Shown: piece by piece, positions 17,596 through 30,231 of the stretch | How positions within the stretch are numbered: the stretch's first letter is position 1 | How the letters are laid out: each line of letters begins with the position of its first letter | DNA from: Cryobacterium sp. Y57 | GTDB lineage: Bacteria; Actinomycetota; Actinomycetes; Actinomycetales; Microbacteriaceae | Assembly (NCBI RefSeq): GCF_002929505.1 | Contig: NZ_PJJL01000069.1 | Location: 107,829-171,828, forward strand | DNA: 64,000 bases | Reading direction: 5' to 3' | Translations under genes and position numbers: made by a program | The notes under the pieces: generated by a model | Seen by the model: only the letters and a program-made list of their open reading frames with translations | Databases searched by the model: none | Told to the model about the DNA's origin: nothing

Positions 17596-18612
17596 ATGAT
17601 CAATATTGCAGACGTCGCGCGTCATGCCGGAGTGTCCACGGCCACCGTGTCACGCGCGCTCAGCGGCGGTCACCACGTGTCGCCAGCCACTCGCCTGCGC
17701 GTCGAGGAATCCGCTGCGCACCTGGGGTATGTCGTGTCGTCGAACGCGTCCAGCCTGGCGTCCGGGCGCATGAAGAATATCGGCGTGGTCGTGCCGTTCT
17801 TGAATCACTGGTTTTTCGCGAGCGTCGTCGAAGGCGCCCAACAAGCGCTGCAACGCCACGGGTACGACCTCACTCTCTACAACCTCACCGGCGGACTCGA
17901 AGCTCGCCGCAGCGTCTTCGAACACTTTCTGCTGCGTCAACGAGTTGATGCTGTCATCGCGGTTTCGCTCGAGCTCACCGAAAACGAGGTGGCCCGGTTA
18001 CACGCCTTGAACAAGCCCCTCGTGGGCGTCGGCGGTCCGCTGGCCGGCGTTCGCACGCTCACCGTCGATGATCTCGCCGTCGCCCGCCTCGCGACGGAGC
18101 ACCTCATTGCACTCGGTCATACCCGCATCGCGCACATCGGTGGTGACAAGGCATTCGACCTGGACTTCAACCTGCCGACCAATCGGCGCTTCGGCTACGA
18201 GGCCGCCCTCGTGGCCGCGGGAATTGAAGCGCGCCGCGATGATTTTCGTCCGGCCGATTTCACCACTGCCGGGGGCTATCAGGCGGCCAAGCAGTTGCTT
18301 GGGCGGCCGCACGAACGCCCGACTGCCATCTTCGCCGCCTCCGACGAAATGGCCATCGGCAGTATTCTGGCCGCGCGAGACCTGGGGCTTGCCGTGCCAG
18401 GGGACATCTCGGTGATCGGTGTCGACGACCATGAACTGGCGACTTTTTTCGGGCTCAGCACCGTGGCACAGTTTCCGCAACGGCAGGGCGAGAAGGCTGT
18501 CGAAGTACTCATGGAAGAACTCCGACCGCACCCGGAGTCGCGCACCGGGCTCAACATCAACATGCCGTTCGAACTCATCGTGCGGGGCAGCACAACACGT
18601 CCGGCGGTGTAG
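17596..18612 (+). CDS. LacI family transcriptional regulator of the mal operon
   Basis: A 338-residue repressor. The N-terminal helix-turn-helix is IADVARHAGVSTATVSRALS, followed by the hinge with NASSLASGRMKNIGVVVP, then a periplasmic-binding-like sugar-sensing domain to the end (GVGGPLAGVRTLTVDD, ASDEMAIGS, PGDISVIGVDDHELA). The ATG at 17596 follows GAGGA. It is divergent from malE with two identical operators between, so it almost certainly controls the maltose-type importer. Its last 38 bases overlap the tail of the convergent alkyltransferase-like gene. Confidence 0.93.
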   Translation: MINIADVARHAGVSTATVSRALSGGHHVSPATRLRVEESAAHLGYVVSSNASSLASGRMKNIGVVVPFLNHWFFASVVEGAQQALQRHGYDLTLYNLTGGLEARRSVFEHFLLRQRVDAVIAVSLELTENEVARLHALNKPLVGVGGPLAGVRTLTVDDLAVARLATEHLIALGHTRIAHIGGDKAFDLDFNLPTNRRFGYEAALVAAGIEARRDDFRPADFTTAGGYQAAKQLLGRPHERPTAIFAASDEMAIGSILAARDLGLAVPGDISVIGVDDHELATFFGLSTVAQFPQRQGEKAVEVLMEELRPHPESRTGLNINMPFELIVRGSTTRPAV

Positions 18613-19000
18613 CCTGACCCGCGATTGCACCTTCGCCGCAGCTGTTCGGCGGGCTTTGGTGTTTCGTGCGCGGCGCCCAGCGGGCAGCGGCGTAGTCGAC
18701 GCGGTAGGTGGCATCCGTTGTCGCCCGATCCTTGACCACGCCTAGCAGCGGTGTGTGCTCGGTCTCGTAGTGCGGCAGCGCTCGGGCCTCGTGCCCGATG
18801 GGCGGATACCCGCCGGCGCGAATCACCCGCCACCACGCCACGTCAGAGCCATAGCGGGCCATGACGTGGCCGACAGCGCGGGCGGCACGGGAGCCGAGCT
18901 CCGCCGCCACGCCGCCATACGTCATCACACGACCCGTCGGGATGGATTCGACCACGCCAAGCACGCGCGAGACGAAATCATCGGGCTCCGGTGTGGTCAT
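18575..19000 (-). CDS. Alkyltransferase-like (ATL/MGMT domain) protein
   Basis: DNA-binding domain of the O6-alkylguanine transferase family, 141 residues. The family helix-turn-helix is visible (GRVMTYGGVAAELGSRAARAVGHVMAR), but the active-site Cys of PCHR is replaced: the motif reads VAWWRVIRAGG, with Trp at the cysteine position. This is the hallmark of ATL proteins, which bind alkylated guanine and hand it to nucleotide excision repair instead of repairing it themselves. The core ends near residue 110; the last 30 residues are a low-complexity extension that runs antisense into the lacI 3' end. GNAT gene upstream on the same strand. Confidence 0.85.
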   Translation of the reverse strand: MTTPEPDDFVSRVLGVVESIPTGRVMTYGGVAAELGSRAARAVGHVMARYGSDVAWWRVIRAGGYPPIGHEARALPHYETEHTPLLGVVKDRATTDATYRVDYAAARWAPRTKHQSPPNSCGEGAIAGQATPPDVLCCPAR

Positions 19001-19018
19001 GCGCAGACTGAACGCGGC

Positions 19019-19471
19019 TCAGAGCTTCAGCGAACCGATGACCTCGCCGTACTGGGTCTCGCCGACGTCGACGAAGCCCAGGCGGTGAAAGAAGGCCTCC
19101 GGGCCGTCGGCGCCGGGCTCCCAGATGACGTTGACGTGATCGAAACCACGATCGCGGGCTTCAGTGGCCAGCGCTTCGGCGGCGAACTTGCCGACGCCCT
19201 GACCCTGGGTGTCAGCGTTGACGTTGATGCGCCAGATGCAGGCGCGAAACTCTTCGTGCTCGGAGTTAGGGTCGAAGTTGCCGTGGATGAACCCCGCGAC
19301 GACGCCGTCGAGAAGGACCACGCGCTGCCACGATGTGGCCGGGTTGATCACCGAAGCGGCAACCGAATACGAGACCGGTGCAATGAATTGCTCCTGGCCC
19401 GGCTTCAAGCTCAGGTTGTTGGCCGCAACGATGTTGCGGGCGGATAGTTCTTCCAGCGTCAGCTCACCCAT
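19019..19471 (-). CDS. GNAT family N-acetyltransferase
   Basis: A 150-residue single-domain acetyltransferase. The acetyl-CoA pyrophosphate loop is [20 protein letters not shown] (Q-x-x-G-x-G), followed by [12 protein letters not shown], the typical C-terminal motif B. The substrate is unknown. It sits 18 bases upstream of the ATL gene on the same strand, so the two may share a transcript, and it is divergent from icd. Confidence 0.85.
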   Translation of the reverse strand: MGELTLEELSARNIVAANNLSLKPGQEQFIAPVSYSVAASVINPATSWQRVVLLDGVVAGFIHGNFDPNSEHEEFRACIWRINVNADTQGQGVGKFAAEALATEARDRGFDHVNVIWEPGADGPEAFFHRLGFVDVGETQYGEVIGSLKL

Positions 19472-19629
19472 GTGATCAGGCTAACGTGCGCCCGGGGTCG
19501 CCGGTAGTCGATCAAAGCGTCGATACCCTCAATTCACTCGCAGATTTATCTCGATGTCAAGATAGTTGTGAGTTTCTAGTAAGCTCGTCGATGGTCGTGA
19601 CGGCCACACTGAACAAAGAGGAGAAATTT

Positions 19630-20844
19630 TTGTCGAAGATCAAGGTTGAGGGAACAGTTGTCGAACTCGATGGCGACGAGATGACCCGCATCATCTGGCA
19701 CGCCATCAAAGAAACGCTCATTCACCCGTACCTCGATATTGACCTCGAGTACTACGATCTCTCGATTCAAAAGCGCGATGAAACCAACGACCAGGTCACG
19801 ATCGACGCCGCCTACGCCATTCAGAAGCACGGCGTCGGAGTAAAGTGCGCGACCATCACCCCCGACGAAGCTCGGGTGGAAGAGTTCGGCCTGAAGAAGA
19901 TGTGGCTCTCGCCGAACGGCACCATCCGCAACATCCTCGGCGGCACCATCTTTCGTGAGCCGATCGTCATTTCCAACATCCCACGCCTGGTTCCGGGCTG
20001 GAACAAGCCGATTATCATCAGCCGTCACGCCTACGGCGACCAGTACAAAGCCACCAACTTTCGTTTCAAGGGTAAGGGCACGCTCAGCATGACCTTCACG
20101 CCGCAGGACGGCACCGAGCCGTCGACGTTCGAGGTGTTCGAGTCCCCTGGCGACGGCGTCGCCATGGGCATGTACAACCTCGACTCGTCGATCACCGACT
20201 TCGCTCGCGCCACCCTGGCCTATGGCCTCGAGCGCAACGTGCCGGTCTTCCTCTCGACCAAGAACACCATCCTCAAGGCCTACGACGGTCGGTTCAAAGA
20301 CATCTTCCAGGACATCTTCGACGCCGAGTTCAAAACGGCCTACGAAGCGGCCGGCCTCAGCTACGAGCACCGCTTGATCGACGACATGGTCGCCTCGGCC
20401 ATGAAGTGGGAGGGCGGTTACCTCTGGGCCTGCAAGAACTATGACGGTGACGTTCAGTCCGACACCGTCGCCCAGGGCTTCGGCTCGCTCGGCCTCATGA
20501 CCAGCGTGCTCTCCACCCCCGACGGCAAGATCGTCGAAGCGGAGGCCGCCCATGGCACCGTGACACGTCACTATCGCCAGCACCAGCTCGGCAAGCCCAC
20601 GTCGACCAACCCGATCGCGTCGATCTACGCCTGGACCCGGGGGCTGTCGCACCGCGCGAAGCTCGACAACAACCCGGCGCTGGCCGAGTTCGCGTTGACC
20701 CTCGAAGACGTCGTGATCAAGACCGTCGAAAGCGGCAAGATGACCAAGGACCTCGCGCTTCTGGTCGGCCCCGACCAGGGCTACCAAACTACCGAAGAGT
20801 TCCTCGCCTCGATCGCCGAGAACCTGCAGAGCCGCCTGGCGTAA
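19630..20844 (+). CDS. icd: NADP-dependent isocitrate dehydrogenase
   Basis: TCA-cycle enzyme making 2-oxoglutarate and NADPH. The 404-residue homodimeric, eukaryote-like (type II) form is recognised by [13 protein letters not shown] at the start, [18 protein letters not shown] (substrate Ser/Asn), [13 protein letters not shown], and [15 protein letters not shown] with the metal-binding aspartates, then [15 protein letters not shown], whose Arg/His contact NADP. I chose the TTG at 19630 because AGAGGAGAAA lies directly before it and relatives begin MSKIKVEG; an in-frame ATG at 19591 would add 13 residues but lacks a ribosome site. A strong terminator follows at 20854. Confidence 0.95.
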   Translation: MSKIKVEGTVVELDGDEMTRIIWHAIKETLIHPYLDIDLEYYDLSIQKRDETNDQVTIDAAYAIQKHGVGVKCATITPDEARVEEFGLKKMWLSPNGTIRNILGGTIFREPIVISNIPRLVPGWNKPIIISRHAYGDQYKATNFRFKGKGTLSMTFTPQDGTEPSTFEVFESPGDGVAMGMYNLDSSITDFARATLAYGLERNVPVFLSTKNTILKAYDGRFKDIFQDIFDAEFKTAYEAAGLSYEHRLIDDMVASAMKWEGGYLWACKNYDGDVQSDTVAQGFGSLGLMTSVLSTPDGKIVEAEAAHGTVTRHYRQHQLGKPTSTNPIASIYAWTRGLSHRAKLDNNPALAEFALTLEDVVIKTVESGKMTKDLALLVGPDQGYQTTEEFLASIAENLQSRLA

Positions 20845-20853
20845 GCGCTGATA

Positions 20854-20905
20854 GCAGTAGCAGACAGGCCCCGACCAGTTCTGGTCGGGGCCTGTCTGCT
20901 GCTGC
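20854..20905 (+). terminator. Very long hairpin terminator after icd
   Basis: A 25-base arm at 20854-20878 is complementary to 20881-20905 with one wobble, leaving almost no loop (two unpaired T). The core is GGCCCCGACCAG/CTGGTCGGGGCC. It begins 9 bases after the icd stop and has no T-run, typical of GC-rich actinobacterial terminators. Confidence 0.85.
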
Positions 20906-20987
20906 GAGCAAATGCCGGTCGCGGGTGTCCCCAAGTGGCGGACAGGACACTGTGGCGGCGCGGGCGCGCAGGGGCCAGACTCGGGCC

Positions 20988-22307
20988 ATGACTCGCATCC
21001 CGGCCTTCGTTGTGAGGTCTCGCATCGTGGCGGCGACGATCGTCGTCGGACTGATCGGCCTGGCCTTGTGGGCCGTCGAAGCGACCGCTGCGGTGCGGTG
21101 GCTGTTCAGCGGTTACGGCCTCGTCATCGCCCTGATCGAACTCGTCGGGATGCTGCGCCGGCTGCGCCGAGGCAGCTTCGGCATCGACCTGCTCGCAATC
21201 ATCGCGATCGTCGCGACCATCCTCGTCGGCGAATACGTGGCAACGGTGCTCATCGTGCTCATGCTCGCCGGCGGAGCCGCCCTCGAAGACTTCGCCGCAG
21301 GGCGAGCGGCGCGGGAACTGGACGCGCTGCTGAAACGAGCCCCGCAAATCGCGCATCGACTCGACCCGGACTCCGGTGAAGCCACGGATGTGCCCGCCAC
21401 CGAGGTGTGTGTGGGGGATCTGCTGCTCCGTGCCCGTCGCGTTCATGGGCGGCATGAGTCGAGCCGCCCGCAACGGCATCATCGTGAAGGGTGCCGGGGT
21501 GCTCGAAGCACTCTCCCGCGCCAAAACTGTCGTCTTCGATAAGACCGGAACGCTTACTTACGGCACCCCCGCGATCACCGAAGTGCGCCCCGAAGCGAAC
21601 TTCACCGCCGCTGGGCTGTTGACGCTCACGGCGTCGGCCGAGCAATATTCGAGTCACGTGCTGGCGGCATCCGTTATTACAGCGGCACACGAGCGCGGTC
21701 TCGAGCTGCGCGCGGCGGACTCGGCGAGTGAGGCCGCAACTTTCGGCGTCGAGGCCCGATTCGCAGCCGGTGTGGTGCGGGTCGGCAAGCTCGCATTCAT
21801 TCATGACGGGACAGCGGATGCGACGGCTACCCACCTCTCCAGCGGCGAACTCGCCATGTACGTGGCCGACGATGGGCGGTTCGCCGGCAGTATCGTGGCG
21901 AGCGATCAGGTGCGCGACAATGCCCGCCAGACCGTCGCCGACCTTGCACGCCTCGGTGTGCGGGAGAGTCTTATGCTCACCGGCGATGCGCGCGCCACTG
22001 CCCAGCACGTCGCCGGCCAGGTGGGTATCGTGCATGTGCGGGCGGATTGCCTGCCGAGTGACTCAGGGTGATTGCGGCGTTCGGGTTGATTCCGGCGACC
22101 GCGGGCGCCATCAGCCCGGAGATCGTCGACCTCGTGACCATTGTGAACGTGCTGCGTGCGATCGGTGGTCAGCGGGACGAGGCTGCAGCGCGGCGGGTAC
22201 CGGTCGGTGCGGCATCGGCCGCTGCCGAAACGCACGAAGAAACGCACAGACCGGGACACCCAACAGTAGACAGGCCGGCACGGCCACCTCGGCCGGGGTC
22301 GTTGTGA
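20988..22307 (+). pseudogene. Heavy-metal P1B-type ATPase relic with two internal deletions
   Basis: Frame 1 (20988 to about 21430) gives the first membrane helices and GRAARELDALLKRAPQIA up to VGDLLL. There it breaks into another frame that resumes at PVAFMGGMSRAARNGII and the phosphorylation motif VVFDKTGTLTYG. The actuator domain (TGES) and the CPC-type metal helix are therefore gone. The second piece runs through LMLTGDARATAQHVAGQ to CLPSD near 22057, then breaks again; the original frame resumes with VIAAFGLIPATAGAISPEIV, the last helix. The rest of the P domain (GDGxNDxP) is missing. An intact relative would be about 620-650 residues, probably exporting Zn/Cd/Co. The relic cannot be functional. 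Confidence 0.88.
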
Positions 22308-22594
22308 GGTACGGTGCCACGGTTGACCTCACGATCGGTTCGAGGGCCAATCCTCACTCGACGGGCGTGACATTCGAGGTATCCGTGCAGACCGACGCCC
22401 CGCGCTCTGCACAGCTCGGGACGGTGCAGGTTTTGGTCGATGACCAGAGTTACGACATCGCCCTCGATCAGATGAGCCGGGGGTCGCTCACCCTGACCGA
22501 CCTCAACCGCGGCACCTACACATTGACCGCGGAATATGCGGGCAGTGACCTCGTGGCTATGGCGACGAGCAAGCCGCGCACGCTGACTGTGCGG
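22277..22594 (+). pseudogene. C-terminal fragment of a second subtilase
   Basis: In the third frame, about 106 residues (GTATSAGVVVRYGATVDLTI to YAGSDLVAMATSKPRTLTVR) align end to end with the C-terminal Ig-like repeat of the intact subtilase downstream (ATATSAGVVVKYAAK to YAGNDAVAAATSPARSLLIV). The shared landmarks are TSAGVVV-Y, GS(L/I)TL..L.RG.Y, YAG.D.VA and R.L.VR. There is no start, signal peptide or stop of its own; it follows the ATPase relic directly. It is the last remnant of a tandem subtilase copy lost by deletion. Confidence 0.8.
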
Positions 22595-22826
22595 TCGCCG
22601 GGGCGCAGGCGGGCGCGCGCCGCAGCATCCGTTTCGAGGCGGATTCTGCGGCGCGTTTGCGTGCGCGCCGACGCGCAGCACTGCCTGACGTACCTGCGGA
22701 ATGCCCCTATCCGCACGGCGGTCAGCGCGCTACGGTCACCAGCGAACTGTCCCACGCATCGGAACAGCGAACCGTTCCCGCTGTGGAACGAGACCACCTC
22801 GCACCCTTATCGGATTGGACACCAAC

Positions 22827-26525
<3,699 letters not shown>

Positions 26526-26543
26526 TCCCGCCGCTCGCCCGCA

Positions 26544-26636
26544 CCCCGGGCCCCGTCCCTCTTTCTCCGGACGGGGCCCGGGCCCCGTCCATGGGCCCAG
26601 GTTAGAAACTGGGCCCGTGGTCAAAAGGTGGGCCCG
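26544..26636. repeat. GGGCCC palindromic repeat element, copy 1
   Basis: Lies between the subtilase stop and the next gene. It holds a 12-bp perfect hairpin (CGGGCCCCGTCC 26547-26558 with 26569-26580), then the family core: GGGCCCAG (26593-26600), eight bases GTTAGAAA, CTGGGCCC (26609-26616), then AAAAGGTGGGCCCG. The same core appears at 30174 and 43626. The first hairpin may also end the subtilase transcript. Confidence 0.85.
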
Positions 26637-26679
26637 GACTCGGCACGGGGCGAGGGGCGGGGCAGCTTAGGCTGGAGGG

Positions 26680-27927
26680 ATGCGAGTGGCGGAATGGATG
26701 CGGGGGCGACGCCGGGCATCCGCTGTACCCGGATCAGACCCGGGCAGCACGAGCCAGAAGCCCCGTTTGAATCGCGACGTGATCGTGCTCGGTGTCATTG
26801 CCTTCTTCGTAATGGTGGGGTTCGGCGTCGTCGTTCCGGTGCTTCCGGTCTATGTGCAGAGTTTCGGGGTGGGCAACCTCGAGGTCGGGGCGGTCGTCTC
26901 GGCGTTCGCGCTCATGCGTTTCGTGTTCAGTCCGGTCTGCGGACGCCTGATCGACTGGGCGGGGGAGCGCGCCGTGCTGGCAATCGGCATCGGAATCGTC
27001 GCCCTGTCCAGCGGGCTGGTGGGCGCAGCGGACAGCTACCTGCAACTGTTGCTGCTGCGCGGCGCGGGCGGTATCGGCTCAGCCATGTTCTCGGTGTCGG
27101 CGATGACGCTGTTGCTGCGCACGGCGGAACCGGGCCGACGGGCCCGCGCGATCGGCTTCTATCAGGGTGGATTTCTCATCGGCGGCATGGCCGGCCCGGC
27201 GATCGGCAGTCTGCTCGCCACGATCTCCCTGACGGCGCCCTTCTTCTTCTACGCCGGTACCCTCACCGTGGCTGGCCTGGTCGGGCTGTTTCTGTTGCGC
27301 TCGGGCGGGCGAGGCGGCGCGCTGGCCGGAGGCGACGTATCCGCCGTGCGCCTGCCGTTTCGCACCGTACTGCGCGATGAGCGGTTTCGCGCGGCCTGCA
27401 TTGCCAACTTTGCTCAGGGCTGGACCTCGCTCGGGGTGCGCACGACACTCATTCCTCTGTTCGTCGTCGTGGTTCTCGGCGGAACGAGCTCGTGGACCGG
27501 CCTCGCCCTCGCCGCCGCTGCCGTGGCCCAGGCCCTCGCCCTCGCTCCGGCCGCCCGCTTCGTCGACACCGTTGGGCGTAGACTGGCCATCATTGGGGCG
27601 TTCGCTGTCGCCGGACTCGCGATTGTGGCGATCGCGTTCTCACCGAATATCTGGGTTCTCGGCGCTCTGCTCTGCGTCTACGGAGTTGCCGCCGCGTTCA
27701 TGGGCACGGCGCCGGCCGCAGCCGTAGGCGATGCCGCCGGTGCTCACGGGGGCCGCCCGGTGTCGGTGTTCTCCATGTGCGCGGATGCCGGTGCGATCGT
27801 CGGTCCGCTCGTCGCGGGCCTGCTCGTTGACACCTTTTCGTTCTCCGCCGGGTTCGCGGTCGGCGGGATTTTCCTGGTCGTCGCGGCCCTCTATGCAGTG
27901 CGGATGCCGACGGAACGGCGCGTCTGA
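26680..27927 (+). CDS. MFS transporter
   Basis: Major facilitator superfamily exporter, 415 residues with 12 predicted helices. The loop 2-3 signature region is recognisable (FSPVCGRLIDWAGERAVL, a variant of G-x3-D-R-x-G-R), and motif C-like GFYQGGFLIGGMAGPAIGSL lies in helix 5, which points to the drug-efflux (DHA1-like) group. The N-terminal 30 residues are hydrophilic and basic. The substrate is not predictable. The gene follows repeat copy 1 and is followed by the dioxygenase/esterase pair on the same strand, but a separate operator-like site precedes that pair. Confidence 0.88.
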   Translation: MRVAEWMRGRRRASAVPGSDPGSTSQKPRLNRDVIVLGVIAFFVMVGFGVVVPVLPVYVQSFGVGNLEVGAVVSAFALMRFVFSPVCGRLIDWAGERAVLAIGIGIVALSSGLVGAADSYLQLLLLRGAGGIGSAMFSVSAMTLLLRTAEPGRRARAIGFYQGGFLIGGMAGPAIGSLLATISLTAPFFFYAGTLTVAGLVGLFLLRSGGRGGALAGGDVSAVRLPFRTVLRDERFRAACIANFAQGWTSLGVRTTLIPLFVVVVLGGTSSWTGLALAAAAVAQALALAPAARFVDTVGRRLAIIGAFAVAGLAIVAIAFSPNIWVLGALLCVYGVAAAFMGTAPAAAVGDAAGAHGGRPVSVFSMCADAGAIVGPLVAGLLVDTFSFSAGFAVGGIFLVVAALYAVRMPTERRV

Positions 27928-27950
27928 GAATTTGGGAATGAAACCCGGCA

Positions 27951-27969
27951 TACATGCGTTTGCATGAAT
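27951..27969 (+). promoter_or_regulatory. Operator-like dyad upstream of VOC dioxygenase
   Basis: TACATGC-GTTT-GCATGAAT: an inverted repeat CATGC/GCATG with a 4-base spacer, 21 bases before the ribosome binding site. A near-identical arrangement precedes the flavin monooxygenase gene at 41983. Confidence 0.55.
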
Positions 27970-28002
27970 ATCGAACGTTTGATTTGCCCAGGAGAGGACC
28001 TC

Positions 28003-29010
28003 ATGACCGTTCACACCACCGGACTGCACCATGTCACTGCGATCGCGGGCGCCCCACAGCGCAACATCGACTTCTACGTGACCGGGCTCGGCCTGCGCCT
28101 CGTCAAGAAAACCGTGAATTTCGATGACCCGGGAACGTATCACCTCTACTACGGCGACGATTCCGGCCGACCCGGCTCGCTGCTCACCTTTTTTCCCTGG
28201 ACCGGCATTCGGAGCGGTCGTATCGGGGCCGGCCAATCGACGACGACCGCGTTCTCGGTTCCGGCCGGCAGTATCGGCTGGTGGAAGGACCATTTCGCCA
28301 AGCTCGGCGTGGAGTCCGACGTGACCGGGCGCTCCTCCCACGAGGAGCGGCTCTCGCTGCGCGACCCGGACGGGCTGCAGCTCGATCTGGTGGCGTCGTC
28401 GACGGTGGATCCGCGTAATCCTTGGGATTCCGCATCCGTTCCCGCCGAGCTCGCGGTGCGCGGGCAGCACTCCTCCGTGCTCACCGTGGCCGACCCGGCG
28501 CAGACCGTGCAGGTGCTCACAGCAGACCTCGGCATGCAGATCATCAGTGAAACGGATGGTCGCATTCGCGTTGGTGCCGGCGATGGCGCGCCCGGCAACC
28601 TCGTCGACGTGCTGGCCGATCCCACGAAGGAGCCCGGTTTGACCGCCGGTGGCAGCGTGCACCACGTGGCCTTCCGAGCGCCTGACCGGGCCACCCAAGT
28701 CGAATGGCGTGAGCAGCTCGTGGACCGCGGCTACGGCGTGACCGCCATTCTCGACCGCCAGTACTTCACCTCGATCTACTTTCGCGAACCCGGTGGCGTC
28801 TTGTTCGAAATCGCCACCGACACCCCCGGATTCGACATTGACGAGCCGCTCCTCGAACTCGGGCGGTCGCTCAAGCTTCCGCCGTGGCTCGAGCCGAGCC
28901 GCGAGGCCATTGAGAATGCGGTCGTGCCGATCACCCTGCCGCGCGAGAACAACCCCGGGGCAGCGGATGCTGCAGCGCCGGTCTCGGTTGCCGCCTCGGC
29001 CACCGAATGA
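28003..29010 (+). CDS. Ring-cleaving dioxygenase, VOC superfamily (MhqO-like)
   Basis: A 335-residue protein with two tandem glyoxalase/VOC units. It starts with GLHHVTAIAG and NIDFYVTGLGLRLVKKTVNFDDP, and has the second metal-site region in SVHHVAFRAPDRATQVEW and a late Glu in GGVLFEIATDTPGF. This is the architecture of MhqO, a putative hydroquinone-cleaving dioxygenase induced by quinone stress in Bacillus; the catalytic role is inferred from that family. ATG 28003 follows AGGAGAGG; the upstream in-frame ATG at 27964 lies inside the operator dyad and is rejected. Next gene is an MhqD-like esterase. Confidence 0.88.
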   Translation: MTVHTTGLHHVTAIAGAPQRNIDFYVTGLGLRLVKKTVNFDDPGTYHLYYGDDSGRPGSLLTFFPWTGIRSGRIGAGQSTTTAFSVPAGSIGWWKDHFAKLGVESDVTGRSSHEERLSLRDPDGLQLDLVASSTVDPRNPWDSASVPAELAVRGQHSSVLTVADPAQTVQVLTADLGMQIISETDGRIRVGAGDGAPGNLVDVLADPTKEPGLTAGGSVHHVAFRAPDRATQVEWREQLVDRGYGVTAILDRQYFTSIYFREPGGVLFEIATDTPGFDIDEPLLELGRSLKLPPWLEPSREAIENAVVPITLPRENNPGAADAAAPVSVAASATE

Positions 29011-29044
29011 GCGTCGCCGCGCACACGTCGAGCGGACCGGCCGC

Positions 29045-29704
29045 ATGAGCGCCGTGAACGAGAATGCCCAGTGGCCGCACCTGTTCCGGCCCGGTTCTGT
29101 CGACGCGCCCGTGCTGCTGATGCTGCACGGTACCGGCGGCGATGAACAGCAGGTCAGTGGTCTGGCCGCTGCGCTCGACCGAAACGCCGCCGTGCTCGCC
29201 CCGCGTGGGCGCGTGCAGGAGAACGGTATGAACCGCTGGTTCCGGCGCCTCTCCGAGGGTGTCTTCGACGTCGACGATGTGGTTCGACGAGCCGATGAGC
29301 TGGCCGGATTTTTGGTCTGGGCGCGTGACCACTACGAATTGGGCGATCGCCCGCTGGTCGCCGTCGGATTCTCGAACGGCGCCAACATCGCGCTGGCGAC
29401 GGCGCTGATACACCCCGAGGTGGTGGCGAGGGTGATCGCGTTCTCCGGCATGCATCCGCTCGACCGGCCTGCATCGAATGCTGTACCTGACGCGCGGACC
29501 GCCGGGAGCGAGCTGACGGCATCCGCTCTGTTACTCCTGAACGGTCGCAGCGACCCAATGGCACCGCTGCGGAGCGTTCAGAAACTCGTGACGTTGCTCG
29601 AAGCGCGCGGCGCGCAGGTGCAGCAGGAGGTGCGCCCCGGCGGCCACGGCATTACCGAAACGGATGTTGCCGCCGCGGTGGCCTGGCTGGGCGCCGTCTT
29701 GTAG
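29045..29704 (+). CDS. Carboxylesterase/phospholipase family hydrolase (MhqD-like)
   Basis: Cytoplasmic alpha/beta hydrolase of 219 residues. LMLHGTGGDEQQ gives the oxyanion region, AVGFSNGANIALA the nucleophile Ser in G-F-S-N-G, LNGRSDPMAP the acid and VRPGGHGIT the His. Together with the preceding VOC dioxygenase it reproduces the mhqO-mhqD pair that handles quinones and catechols in Firmicutes. The ATG at 29045 lies 35 bases after the dioxygenase stop. The ribosome site is weak, so it probably depends on readthrough translation or coupling. Confidence 0.85.
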   Translation: MSAVNENAQWPHLFRPGSVDAPVLLMLHGTGGDEQQVSGLAAALDRNAAVLAPRGRVQENGMNRWFRRLSEGVFDVDDVVRRADELAGFLVWARDHYELGDRPLVAVGFSNGANIALATALIHPEVVARVIAFSGMHPLDRPASNAVPDARTAGSELTASALLLLNGRSDPMAPLRSVQKLVTLLEARGAQVQQEVRPGGHGITETDVAAAVAWLGAVL

Positions 29705-29761
29705 CCGGCCGCGAGTGTGCGACGTGTCCGTTCCACCGGGCACTTGTCCCTCTCGAGCGGG

Positions 29762-30118
29762 TTAGCGAAGTTCTTTTCGACCCGAGATGACGCCGCTCAC
29801 CGTGGCGACGACAGCGAAGACCACGGTGATCATGGGCAAGCCGAGGTCCCACCAAGCGATCGCGGCTGCGCCGAAGATGGCGATCTCGATGAAGGCCTTA
29901 CCGAACGGATCGAGGCGGAACACGGCCTTCGGGGACCGGAACAGGGCCCAGACCAGAATCGCGAAAGCCGGGGTGGCGAGGCCGAACACGATGCCGGGCC
30001 AGGGGAGTGGCCAGGCGATGAAGCCCCAGAATCCGAGGCTGATGAAGGCGAAGAGTTCGAGCACGAACCGAAGCATGTCGTTGGGGCCGATTTTCGGGAG
30101 TCCGCGCGTATCTGTCAC
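29762..30118 (-). CDS. YrdB-like (DUF2568) small membrane protein
   Basis: A 118-residue protein with about four hydrophobic segments (LELFAFISLGFWGFIAW, IVFGLATPAFAILVWALF, FIEIAIFGAAAIAWWDLG, MITVVFAVVATVSGVI) and a basic tail GRKELR. The pattern LELxAFxSLGxWG and VWALFRSPKAVFRLDPFGK is that of DUF2568. No function is known. The GTG start at 30118 is preceded by the purU stop about 110 bases upstream on the same strand, with repeat copy 2 between them. Confidence 0.8.
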   Translation of the reverse strand: MTDTRGLPKIGPNDMLRFVLELFAFISLGFWGFIAWPLPWPGIVFGLATPAFAILVWALFRSPKAVFRLDPFGKAFIEIAIFGAAAIAWWDLGLPMITVVFAVVATVSGVISGRKELR

Positions 30119-30150
30119 CCGTCAAGCTTAGCGAAGCGCTCTGCCCCTGC

Positions 30151-30220
30151 GGCCCGGGCCTGGGCCCGGACCCGGGGCCCAGGATAGAAACTGGGCCCCG
30201 GGCCAGAAGGTGGGCCCACG
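30151..30220. repeat. GGGCCC palindromic repeat element, copy 2
   Basis: Between the purU stop and the YrdB-like start. The core is a 12-bp perfect stem: CCCGGGGCCCAG (30171-30182) and CTGGGCCCCGGG (30191-30202) around an 8-base loop GATAGAAA. It is followed by AGAAGGTGGGCCCAC, nearly the same tail as copy 1. Upstream there is a further palindrome GGCCCGGGCC at 30151. Confidence 0.85.
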
Positions 30221-30231
30221 AACCCGCGCGG

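Noticed and set aside
19576..20934. 452-codon minus-strand frame opposite icd
   Set aside because: Same length as the real gene and low-complexity composition; mirror of icd codon bias.
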